Assembly (NCBI GenBank): GCA_907164885.2 | Contig: OU015492.1 | Location: 41,338,893-41,402,892 of the forward strand | Direction: 5' to 3' | Source of the DNA: Dolomedes plantarius | Lineage: Eukaryota; Arthropoda; Arachnida; Araneae; Dolomedidae | DNA length: 64,000 nt | Shown here: one piece after another, positions 44,044 to 54,119 of the stretch | How positions within the stretch are numbered: position 1 is the stretch's first letter | Layout of the letters: each line of letters starts with the position of its first letter | Notes under the pieces: generated by a model | The model's input: only the letters and a program-made list of their open reading frames with translations | The model's database searches: none | What the model was told of the DNA's origin: nothing | Translations under genes and position numbers: made by a program

Positions 44044-45424
44044 CGACGATCAATGTATACGAATGATGTAAAAAAATATATTTATAAAAATATCGTAAGG
44101 GATATATTTATAGACAAAATAATGTAGAAGAATATATTCAAATTATATCTCATAGGACATACTCTCATAGGACAATCTAGTACAGTTAATGTAGTACAGT
44201 TTCAGGAACATGTCTTTTACATTATTTTAATATTTTTTTGGATAATGTCCAATGGTCTGCCGCATTAGCAAGAAAAAAAGTATTTTTGTTGTCTATTTCG
44301 TTGTTATGTGACGATAAAAAGAAAAAGAAAAAGAAATCACGTGATCAGCGTTTAATAAATTAATCTTTTACATGCCAATGTTCCTTTTTTGGAACACCAT
44401 GTTTAATATTTTTTTAAAAATAAACTGTGAACTGTGATATCTGTCAGTTTGAAAAAATTACCGTTTATTATAGAAGGCATGATTGATTTTTTGACATATT
44501 TTTTTTTTTCAAATATGAATATTTTAGCGTAGAAAAATTCCTAAAAATCGGCTTTTTTACAATTTTTACAGTACGTAAGAAAAAAAATTCTATAAAATTC
44601 CTAAAAATTCAAATCCACCCAAAAATTTCCCCATCGTACTTGCAAAGGACAAGTTTAACGAGTTAATAAAATAAATTAAAATAATAACAAGAAATAGCTC
44701 GTCAAGACTGCGTAAAAATGCAATGTTCCAAAAAAGGAACATTGGCTTGTAACGATATACAAAATCAGTGATATCACACTTGATCAGTGATTCTACCTTC
44801 AATCAGTGATTCTGCCGTCTGATTACTTAGAAAATTCAGCCCAACTTACAAAGCTGTGTGCCCTACAAAAAAGGAACTCTTTAGACGTCGACGCAAATGA
44901 CATTCGGCAGTTTCTTGTCCGAATACATATTGGAGCTCTCAGGAAAATTTGCATATCCTAATTGTTAGCATTACAATGCCCAGAAATAAATTCCGGATGT
45001 TAAAAAAGTATTTCCACATTGTTGATAATAGTAAATTGGAACCAGGTGATAAATTAGGAAAAATTTCCCCCTTTTATAAAGAGATTGGAAAAAATTTCGT
45101 CAATTTGGATTTTTTCATGAAAATATGAGTATCGATGAATGCATGGTTCCGTGTTATGGACATCGTTCGGCTAAGGTGTTCATACGTGGAAAGCCAATTC
45201 GCTTTGGTTTGAAAGTTTGGATGATCTGCTCAGCAAATGGTTATCCTTATGCTATGTCTATCTACGGTGGAAAAAGTTCGAAATATGAAAATTTGCCACT
45301 TGGATCAAAAGTTGTCTCCGAACTATTATCTTTCATTGACAATCCAGAGAAACACAAAATATATTTCGATAACATTTTTTACATCGTACAGTCTGCTGAC
45401 AGATTTATCTAACAAAGGCTTTAA

Positions 45425-47715
45425 CCCCGGAGAGGTCGCGCGGGGCACAGAGTCACCCCACGAGTAGAAAATCAACAAACCTGACGGGAAATTTCTATTG
45501 TTAATCAATCACCCTTTTAGTATCCTCCTGTCTGACCCTCCCCTTGGAATGGGTATTGTTATTTTGCACGTGCAATTCCTTTCTCTGCGAGAAGCAATCG
45601 TTTCTTGGAATCCATGTGATAACGGGTGACTCAGTCTCCCCGTGCGACCGTTATTGCTTCGAAATTTTTCACTATAAGCAGTTTAGCTTCGTGCTCTGGA
45701 GTGTTTTAGTTGTTTTCTGCTCGGTTATTTGACAGATAATGGCGTACAAACGTAAATTTACGGAGTATGAAAAATAGATGGAACGTTTGAGAACTCTGTT
45801 GGATGAAGTTGAGTCTTCTGAAGAAGAAATTGATCAAGGTAGCGAAAATGAACCTGATGAAGAAATATACAGTTCTCATGACAGCGAAAGTGAATTTGAG
45901 CAGAATGATGAAGACGACGAAAATACTGATTTAGAAGAAAGCATTTTTTGAGCAAAAATAAAACAGTTTGACAGAAAGAAAAACCAAATCAAAAAGTGAA
46001 CACGTGTTCTCAAAATATAATAACTCATTTACCAGGAGTAAAAGAAATTGCACGCAATATAACAGATCCTCTAGAAAGTTGGGAATTGTTTTTTAGTACT
46101 AAAATCATACGATCCATAGTAGAGTAGACAAATATTTATATTGAAAAAATATCTGTAAATTACACCAGAGATGGGGATGCCAAGAGAACAAATGAGGTGG
46201 AAATCAGAGCCCTTTTTGGACTTTTATATCTGTGCGGCTTGCATAAATCATCGCATACAAATGCACAAGATTTGTGGTCTACTGATGTATCAGGCATTGA
46301 AATTTTAAGGAACACAATGTCATACAGAAGATTTATTTTTCTTCTCAGATGCTTGCGGTTAGACAATGTGACCGATCGTGAAGCTCGGAAAAAAGTGGAC
46401 AAACTGGCGGCTGTGAGAGATTTTTTTGTCTATTTCAATGAAAATTGTCAAAAGACATTAGTATTGGTGAATATGTTACTATCGACGAAAAATTAGAGAA
46501 GTTTCGAGGGCGGTGTTCTTTTCGTCAATATATACCAACTACCGTAATATATACCAAACTAGCGAAGTATGGAATCAAAATCTTTGCCTTAGTAGATTCT
46601 AGGACATTTTACAGCTATAGTATGGAGATATACGCAGGACAACAGCCGGAAGGTCCCTTCAGAAATGAAAATTCGCCATTTGAAATTACTAAACGCCTGT
46701 GCACTCCTTTGTTTGGATCAGGCAGAAACATAACAAAGGATAATTGGTATACGAGTTATCCTCTAGCGAAAGAACTTTTATCAAAGAAGCTAACAATTGT
46801 AGGAACCCTGAAGAGAAACAAGGCTGAAATTCCCATCGAGTTCGTCGAAATAAAAACTAGGAAAGTTTATTCTTCAATATTTGGATTTCAAAAGAACACG
46901 ACACTAGTATCATATGTGCCTCAGAAATCAAAATGTGTACTATGCATCGCGATGACGCCATTGATGAAAGAGATGATAAGAAGAAACCAGAAATAATTAA
47001 ATTTTATAATGCAACAAAGGGGGGTGTAGACAAAGTTGATGAAATGTCATCATTATATTCGACAGCTCGAAAAACCAACAGATGGCCGATGGTCGTTTTT
47101 TATTGCGTGTTGAATGTCGCTGCAATAAATGCCCGAGTTGCCTTAATGTCAACAAAGACCCCTCCCTTACAATATAGAAATAGGAGAAAATTCCTAAAAA
47201 TGTTGCCATTATCTCTTATACAGCCACACATAGAGATGAGAAAGAATATGCCAATGCTTCCTAAAGTGCTTCGTGAAAACATCAATGAAACCACTTCTAG
47301 TGGATCAGAGGAACGCCCATCAAAGAAACCAAAACCCGATAAAGGCCGATGTGCTATATTTCCAAGGTCCAAGGACAATAAAACTACGATTTCTTGCAAA
47401 AAATGTGATAATTTTACATGTAAAATTCATTCTTCCTATGTTTGCCAGAAGTGTATGTAAATTCCCGATCCCTAATAAAAGGTATGTAATTCTTTTGAAT
47501 AGAATTGTACTTTAAATAGAAAAAAGTTTCCTTAAGTAAAGAAGTATAGTTTATTAATGATATATTGCAATTATTGTGTATAATCAATTTTTTTTTAAAT
47601 TTATAGCACATATTTTAATAAAACTGATTGGGGTGACTCAGTCACCCCGCGCGATCTCAGTGATTACCGATCAGTGGGCGCGAATGTCAGTGTTGGGTGC
47701 GCGACTTCTGCCGGG
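45425..47715 (+). mobile_element. piggyBac-like element 3 (PB3), nested in PB2
   Basis: TTAA at 45421-45424 and 47716-47719. Inverted ends CCCCGGAGAGGTCGCGC (left) and CCCGGCAGAAGTCGCGC (right, inverted). A perfect 19-bp palindrome GGGGTGACTCAGTCACCCC lies at 47630-47648, with a near copy at 45624-45641 and a half-matching copy next to the left end (45442-45459). 2291 bp, full length for the family. Excision in silico rejoins the PB2 frame (AACAAAGGC-TTAA-GGCAATCG). Confidence 0.93.
45739..47460 (+). pseudogene. PB3 transposase, frameshifted but with all catalytic Asp
   Basis: Start MAYKRKFTEYEK at 45739, a TAG at codon 13, then an acidic N-terminal region. The core runs through 46197-46496 (EIRALFGLLYLCGLHKSS), 46445-46996 and 46933-47460 in three different frames. 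The catalytic Asp residues are all kept: VTIDEKLEKF (46484), ITKDNWYTS (46739) and GGVDKVDEM (47029). The C-terminal Cys-rich domain (CKKCDNFTCKIHSSYVCQKC) ends at 47460. At least two 1-bp frameshifts (near 46455 and 46945) and several stops before 46150 inactivate it. It is the best-preserved piggyBac in the window. Confidence 0.9.
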
Positions 47716-48438
47716 TTAAGGCAATCGGCACAGTACGAGATTCCAGAACGGGACAATGTTCTCTTAAAACAGCAAAAGAAATATAGAAATTTCAACGTGG
47801 AGGGTTTGATTACCGATGCGATGGAGAAGTTTATATGTGCCATTGGAACGATAGTTTTGTTGTGACTATTACGTCAAATTTTATCACTCACGAACCATTT
47901 GGAAGAGCAGAAAGATATGTCCGAGCTAAAAAAAAGTTAATTTTCCTTAACCTTACATTATAAAATTATATAATAAAGGAATGAGTGGAGTACACCTGTT
48001 GGACCGACTTCCCGAATGTTATCGACCAAAGTTACGGAGCAAAATATGGTACTTAATTCCTTGATCATAGTGCGACATGTAAAAGGTTAAATTCTAAAAA
48101 ATAATCTTTAAAAATTCACCAAAAATCATAAAATGGAGGTAAAGATTCGAAAAAGATTTCATATTAAAGGAATTTTTATGATCTTTCCGTGATATAAATT
48201 TTATAACCCTCAAATTATTATTATTTTAAATGCAAACTTAAAAAAAGTTACTAAAACAACTTAAAAATTTAATTTAAAAAAAATTTAAGAAGAATTTTTA
48301 AAAAATCTTTCTTAGTGCACCCCTACAATATAAGAAGAATCGCCATGCAAAATTTCAGCCCTTTTATTTCCCGCGGTTTGGTCTGTACGTTGGATGTCAG
48401 TCAGTCAATCAGTCAGTCAGTCAGTCAGTTCATAACTG

Positions 48439-48439
<1 letters not shown>

Positions 48440-48521
<82 letters not shown>
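48440..48521. repeat. (TA)n microsatellite
   Basis: About 80 bp of TA, at the 5' end of Helitron H1 copy c. Confidence 0.97.
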
Positions 48522-48524
<3 letters not shown>

Positions 48525-48995
48525 ATTACTATCTTTACATCGTTACGTTAACTTCGTACGCACGCATTATTTTCCTATGCTTTTTTTTATTATCTTTATA
48601 ATAAATAGCGTAATTTTCATATGATTTCATACAACAATCATTTTTAACTGGCATTCAATTGGCTGTTAAAACTTTATATTTACACCCTATTTAAAAGAAG
48701 TAGGGTGTAAATTTTTCAAAGAGGATATTTCAACACCCAACTTCAAAGAAGTACGGTGTAAATTGTAGGGTAGAAAGTTGGTAAAATCAAAATTTTTTTG
48801 CAGTGTTTTTCATTTCTCGATTAAAAGTAGTTTTTTTCTAAAAATCAATTTATTTCGCTTGAAAAGCTAAATATTTTATGCACGCGGTTTTTATTATTAT
48901 TACTATCTTTATATCATAACGTTAACTTCATAAGCGAGCATTATTTTCATATGCTTTTTTTATTATTATCTTTATAATAGCTTTATTTTCATATC
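48522..48995 (+). repeat. Direct repeat pair of ~105 bp with an intervening hairpin
   Basis: TATTATTACTATCTTTA..TC and TATGCTTTTTTTATTATC-like text occur at 48522-48625 and again at 48890-48995. Between them is a hairpin TTTACACCCTA-N11-TAGGGTGTAAA (about 48681-48713). Confidence 0.65.
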
Positions 48996-49419
48996 CTGTT
49001 AAAGAACTAACGTTTATATTCATATTATGTTGTATTTTTATTAATTAAAAATTAAGGGTAATTAATTTCGATTCCGGAAGTTCTTATTATCTTTATTTTC
49101 ATATGCTTTTTCATTTACGAATTATTCAAATGTTCGTTAAAAAACGTTTATATAATTTATACAATTGTGTGAGTTTAATAATCGTAATTAACAAATTTAT
49201 ATTTCTGGAGAGGATGTTTCGTTTTTTAGTGGTATTATGATGAAAGGCTGAATCTACCAAAATTCTGAGGAGTTTATTATGGAGAGAAAAGGAATTTAAT
49301 ATGTAGAGGATGTTTATAGGAGTTTAATTTGGAGAGGAGTTGAATGGTTTGCAGCCCTCAATCAAACACTTCATTTTTTAAGGGGCAACGCTAGAGTCAT
49401 ATCATGGTTCTATTGGAAA

Positions 49420-49813
49420 TTTATGCTAAACCTGTAATTTCAGCTTCTTTATGTTGCCCAAATGATAAAAGACTAAATCTAGCTGAATTCTGAGGAGTTT
49501 ATTATAACTTTATATATTTTTTATTGGGTTTTCATTTTATTCATGTGTATAAGATTTTACATGTTTTTTCTATGTTATTTATACCGTGTTTAGTTTTAAA
49601 TTAATTTTGGTTAACAAAAATTAGACAATTTGACATTTTTACTTTTCAGATTTTAGTGCTACAATGATGAAAGGCTGAAATTCCTGAATTCTGAGATGTG
49701 TATAACATTTCACATATACTTTTTCTATGTTATTTATACTGCGTTAATTTTTAAACTGATCTTGGCTAACAAACATTCTTAAAATCCCGGGCAACGCCGG
49801 GTACTTCAGCTAG
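49420..49813 (+). mobile_element. Helitron H2 3' end
   Basis: Ends with the hairpin CCCGG-GCAACG-CCGGG (49786-49801), then TACTTCAGCTAG ending at 49813, followed by T. This is a typical Helitron terminus (hairpin, ~10 nt, CTAG). Upstream sequence matches 43488-43800 and, in part, 32895-32935. No helicase ORF. The 5' boundary is not resolved and may lie before 48522. Confidence 0.75.
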
Positions 49814-49824
49814 TATATAAATAA

Positions 49825-49828
<4 letters not shown>

Positions 49829-49874
<46 letters not shown>
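49829..49874. repeat. (TA)n microsatellite
   Basis: TA run following AAATAAATAAA. Confidence 0.95.
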
Positions 49875-49880
<6 letters not shown>

Positions 49881-50423
49881 TGCGTAGCAGAAAGTAACAG
49901 ATGGAATATTATTTATTCATCCGTAATATGTGAATGAGCTTATATTTTAGTCTTTCCGTATGAAATGATATATTTGTTTTATGAATTTCTCGAAGAGACA
50001 ATCTGTACATTAAAATGTACAAAACAAGTGTAGCCGTTGAGAACCGTATTGGATGTTTCCAGTTAGAATGTTCTATTTGCATTGTTTTTTCATCCACAAT
50101 CCCTTACACGCAGTTTTTTTTCATTAGACTTGTATTATTTGAATTATTTCGTGGCAGTTTTTATAAGTGTATAGCATCAAAGCATGCATCTCGCTAAGAT
50201 CAGAGAACTGAGAAGCTCTCGCTTCTTTTCATTCAAACGTTCGTATTTCTGTCCAGTCTTATCAAACGCATATCGTATGAAGCGATCCTATTTAATGAAC
50301 CGAGTTCATTTCTCCCGTGGCTTAATTCAGTATCATCCACACTAGGATGATAGAAATTTTAAGCATTCAAAATCCAGCTTTTGTGTGAAAAGTCCTTACG
50401 TCAGTCACGGTACTTCGTTTTAG

Positions 50424-50728
50424 TATGCAGATTGATTACGCTGATCCGATAACAGAATGCCCAGTAAAGACTAACAGCATAGAAACTTCTCTAATGGTAG
50501 TTTAACTGAAAAAGAGTACAAAAATGAAAATGCTGAAAAATTTGCTGATAATGAACATGTCTACGATGATCGATCCTCTTTGAAAGAAGACATTGAGTCC
50601 GAGTACAATAAATATATTTTATCTAAAGATCATTTCATTGGTAAAATAAATATCGTAAAATCATTCGATGAAGATAGTCTTTACAAAAATATGAAATTTT
50701 TCTTCAGTCCATCGTAACGCTGAATAAA
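50424..50728 (+). pseudogene. Hypothetical small ORF or exon with one frameshift
   Basis: CTTCGTTTTAG resembles a splice acceptor, followed by ATG at 50425 (MQIDYADPITECPVKTNSIE). After about 25 codons this frame stops. The -1 frame continues without a stop as NGSLTEKEYKNENAEKFADN, YDDRSSLKEDIESEYNKYIL and KIKN-like Lys/Asp text to FFSPS and TAA at 50715-50717. AATAAA follows at 50723-50728. Together about 97 codons, acidic and Lys/Asn-rich, with no family recognised. It could be the last exon of a lineage-specific gene with a sequencing or real frameshift near 50491, or a chance frame. Confidence 0.35.
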
Positions 50729-50729
50729 G

Positions 50730-51985
50730 CATATTTCAGCCCACTTACTTTCTGATCCGTTGGTGTTCTTGGGTACTGTATAAATGTTTATGAGTCTCTG
50801 TTGTTCATTCAAAACAAATCAGTCAGAGTTTTCTTTTCATTGAGTGAATACCCAGGGTATCCGCATTCCTCGAAGTCACTTGTGTTTAAGATTATTATGG
50901 TTGCAGCTGTAGGAAATGGGGTACGAGTTTGTACGCTTGAAATTTCTGTAAAAGACCAGACCTTTTGGAATAAATCACAACTGTTACCAAGATAATTTAG
51001 AAAAAAAAATTAGCAGAAACATTTCACATTCAAAACTGTATTATTTTATAATTTACTCTAAATTGCCTCATCTGCTAGCTTATATTGAATGCAAAGGTTT
51101 ATATATATCTGTGGAGGGTTTGCATGTTTATAAACTTATACATCTTTAATTCTCTGAAATATAATATTCATTTTGAGTAGTAGATTATTTATGCCATATA
51201 TCTGTTTGCTACTTTTTATCAGTTGAATAAACACTCGATCCGTTAGATCTCAACTTTCTTTTCTACTTTTTGTATGCATTGAAAGACCTATTTTATTTTT
51301 CTCGTTTACGTATTTATTTTCGCACACCCATATAAACTTTTACATGAAATATATCTTATTTTTACTGATTCCGGAAAGGCAAAATCCTTTTCTCGTAAGA
51401 AAAGTTAAGTAAGAACACCAGCAACTTGTATCGTTTTCGTGTAGCTTTCCACAGGGAAATCTTTACTTTTTTTCCATTTAGTTCGATGGAAAGAAACTGA
51501 GATTCTTTTTCCCCAAATCAGCTAACAAATTTGATGTCATAGCATCAATGCTATGGAGATTTTTTTCCAGTATTCTTTCGCAGTGTTTTCCTTTAAAAAA
51601 TTAGGGAAACTTAATTTCCTTTTAAGGATTAATGATTAAATTCCTTTATAGAGAGTATTTGAATGTTTTTCAATAAAATTTGTTCTTTCTATGCTTTTAC
51701 ACTGTCTTGTAAAATAATAAAAAAATGCTGTTACACTTGGAACTATTTCTAATCACAAAGTAAACTCTTTATTTTAGAAAAACATATAAGTCGTTTAATA
51801 TTTTAAACAATCTTTTCTAAAAAGTGATGAAATCACATTAATGTTTTTCTTTCAACCGTGCTTTCGTGAGAACTCTTATACGAGTAAACAAGAATTCGCC
51901 TTTCAAGGAATAGACGGAAGAATCGGGCTTGGCCAAGAAGATATCTCGTCGCCCCAATGTCTTTCTGACTAGGACGTAAAATTAT
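50730..51985. other. AT-rich intergenic sequence, nothing recognised
   Basis: Short frames only, with no domain, repeat end or RNA gene. Confidence 0.5.
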
Positions 51986-51990
51986 ATTAA

Positions 51991-52725
51991 GATGACTGCC
52001 TACATTGAAAATACCATTTTTTTTGACAATTTTGGGCAATTTTATTTTTCGCAAGAATCGTGTAATTCAGTCTTTTCTCTTTTCAAAACCGTTTTGATTT
52101 TCCTTCTACATCAATTTGAAGCAGTGTTATAGCTAATTTAAAAAACATCGTATGATATAAAATTGAAGTGACAAACAACTTTATATGCGTTTTTTTTCTC
52201 AGAATTATGTTTTTTAGCACAAATCTCTACCGTTATCATAATATTTCACATAATAATGCATATAATATGATAAAATTTTTATGAAATGTTTGAGATGCTA
52301 TTGTTAATGAAATGACGCACCATAATTGATGTATAATAAATAGTTTTTTTGTTTGGGGCTGTTTTTATAAGGAAAGGAATGACGAATTGGGGAAAATTTT
52401 CATATTGGAACATAAAATTGTCTGTATTCTTTTTGAATTTTGAAATTTCTCTTAGATTGTGGGTCATTTCGAAGATAAATGTTATATGCATCATGTGCGA
52501 GAAGGAAATTAAAATAATAGCATTATAAATTTGTGCAGAGTGATAGGCGTTTTAGCTAAATTTCATTAAAAATTACTTCAAATTGACCAATTTATAAAAA
52601 ATATGGTATTTTCAGGCAAGTTTTTTTAATTTTTTTATTTTTAGATGCTATTTTACCATAAAAGACCAAAAAATCCTTAAAAAACAATTTTTAAAAAAAA
52701 TTGGCTCCGAAAGTAGGCAGTCACC
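51991..52725. mobile_element. TTAA-flanked non-autonomous element
   Basis: TTAA at 51987-51990 and 52726-52729. Terminal inverted repeats GATGACTGCCTACATT (left) and GGTGACTGCCTACTTT (right, inverted) match at 14 of 16 positions. Internal sequence is AT-rich without a transposase. TTAA duplication fits piggyBac or Kolobok-type mobilisation. The termini differ from PB1, PB2 and PB3. Confidence 0.72.
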
Positions 52726-52844
52726 TTAAGCGAATTAGGGAATATCTAGAACATTCTTTTAACACTACTAGCATGGAATGCTCTAAAGTCACATAAATTT
52801 CTCAACATAACTACCACATTATACTTAGACATTAATACCTCAGG

Positions 52845-53177
52845 CGAAGCTCCAGTTAGCCTAGTGGTAGTGCATCGCCTTTCAGTGCTGAGGGTACTTG
52901 GAGCGAAATCCGACATGTGTCATTAAATACCTCTGTGTCCAGGCCGAATATGAGCATGTTAAATTCGTAAACTGGAAAGTCTATTGATGAGGGCGGGAAA
53001 GGGTACTATCACCCCAGATGTCACCCCTGAGGGTGCTCCGTCAAAAATGACCCCACCAAATTCGACTCCGACTCTTCTGGTGCAATTATAAACCTGAGCC
53101 GCCTATATGAACCTGGTAAAAATGGGTTTAATGCCTTCTGACTGCTTCCAGTCAGGGAGTATTAGAAACAACAACAA
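52845..53177 (+). mobile_element. tRNA-derived SINE
   Basis: The head has box A TAGCCTAGTGGTAG (52857-52870) and a box B-like GAGCGAAATCC (52901-52911). The body is unrelated to tRNA and the tail is an AACAACAACAAT repeat. It shares GTGCTGAGGGTACT with the SINE at 31654. The pogo-type element starts immediately after its tail. Confidence 0.75.
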
Positions 53178-53179
53178 TA

Positions 53180-54116
53180 CCGTAAGATGTGGTTACTTTG
53201 TCATGGATTTTAAGTTTTTTCCTATGCCAGTCAATCAGTTTTAAAAGGAACCCAAAATGAACAATTGCAAAACATTGATACATCCTTTTCTTACGTAGTA
53301 ATGTATTGCGCTAACCCAGATCTTTAATTACCATTGAGAAATTGAAGATAAAATGTGTCACAAAGTTGCCCCGCCGAGAGGGGTTACTGTGGGGTATCAG
53401 TGTTTCCTTGAAATCCAAGAGAAAAAATTACTCGACCCAAAGTTAGACAGTAAACGCTAATCAAAAGCTTGATACACAATTATGTATACCTATTACAACT
53501 ATTGGATAGCTTTATCTATATCTTTGAAATTAAAGAGACCTCGGTCGTCCAGGGTAGCCATCAGTTCTTTGAGAAGATGAGAAAATTCCTCTTTCGGTAC
53601 ATTCAGTTCCATCTGGTAGTTTATTCCAGATAGTCAATACTTCTTTCTCTCCAGTGGTATTTTAAAGGACAGAAAAATGCAACATCGAGAGGCAGAAGGA
53701 GGTGGGTTGACTCTGTGGGTTATTTTGTGACAGAGTCAATGTGTCACAAAGTGAACCCCTCACCTTTCAAGAATTTAGGTTATGTTCTCATATCTCTCGG
53801 AAATATTACTACAAAATCTAACCAACATATGGACAATAAAAAATAATTACCTGTAGGTATTTGGTTGCATAAAGTGTTAGCCTTCACCACACAAAGTTTA
53901 CGAAGTTTGAGTCAATTGCTTGACAACAGGTTTGAACAATACAATGGCCAGCGAGGAAAAACGGTGCGTAGAAGTTTCGGACACAGGTCACTAGGTGTCT
54001 CTGTATGTCGGACAAGCTGTTGGTCCTGTTCTTTGCCTACTCGGTATTGCGCAAGATCTGAAATAAGAAAAACTTACTATGTTTCACAAAGTTACCCCTG
54101 CAGTCACAAAGTACGG
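53180..54116 (-). mobile_element. pogo-like element, internally deleted
   Basis: TA on both sides (53178-53179, 54117-54118). The left end CCGTAAGATGTGGTTACTTTG and the right end, inverted, CCGTACTTTGTGACTGCAGG followed by GGTAACTTTGTGA, share the GGTNACTTTGTNA core. The motif GTCACAAAGT(T/G) recurs inside (53356 and 53738). Coding remnant on the minus strand. Confidence 0.72.
53530..53725 (-). pseudogene. pogo-like transposase C-terminal remnant
   Basis: The minus strand reads LPLDVAFFCPLKYHWREKEV then LTIWNKLPDGTE and, after a 1-bp shift, LNVPKEEFSHLLKEL. This is the end of the pogo DDE domain. PLDVAFF holds the third catalytic Asp (family form QPLDVxFFxPLKxxW), followed by the conserved PKxxFxxLLK motif. 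The rest of the core was not found. Relic only. Confidence 0.75.
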
Positions 54117-54119
54117 TAC

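Larger units (their letters stand above)
44990..48060 (+). pseudogene. PB2 transposase, split by PB3 and 3'-truncated
   Basis: The frame near 45000-45120 gives FRMLKKYFHIVDNSKLEPGD, then a 1-bp shift, then 45125-45412: SIDECMVPCYGHR (first Asp at 45134), PIRFGLKVWMICSANGY and IYFDNIFY (second Asp at 45368). PB3 interrupts at 45421. After PB3 the frame continues from 47720, with GFDYRCDGEVYMCHWND and VVTITSNFITHEPF. The third catalytic region reads SGVHLLDR, so Asp is replaced by His (CAC at 47993-47995). It then ends at YRPKLRSKIW. This resembles the PGBD2/PGBD3-like branch. The C-terminal Cys-rich domain is missing. Confidence 0.85.
44364..48086 (+). mobile_element. piggyBac-like element 2 (PB2), contains PB3
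   Basis: TTAA duplication at 44360-44363 and 48087-48090. Termini TCTTTTACATGCC and, inverted, CCTTTTACATGTC. Removing it restores the Helitron H1 sequence (ATAAATTAA joined to TTAAATTCTAAAAA). A left subterminal palindrome GTTCC-T6-GGAAC is at 44380-44395, and an inverted copy of the end motif is at 44725-44754. The coding part is truncated: after the third catalytic region only ~80 bp remain before the right end. Without PB3 the element is about 1.43 kb. Confidence 0.9.
43905..48442 (-). mobile_element. Helitron family H1 copy c, interrupted by nested piggyBacs
   Basis: The minus-strand relative of 13489-14916. The 5' end is near 48442 (AGTCAGTTCATAACTG then TA repeats). Then come CGGTTTGGTCTGTACG, GCAAAATTTCAGCCCTTT and GATCACGTGATTTC (inverted at 44337). 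The 3' end has CCCGCAGTTCGCTACGG at 43918-43934 and TTAG (CTAA inverted) at 43905-43908. An internal (TA)n lies at 43984-44036, at the same relative place as in copies a and b. The body is split by a TTAA-flanked element at 44364-48086. Total length without insertions is about 800 bp. Confidence 0.8.

Noticed and set aside
51833..52054. 73-codon minus-strand frame near the TTAA element
   Set aside because: It spans the element boundary at 51990 and shows no family features.
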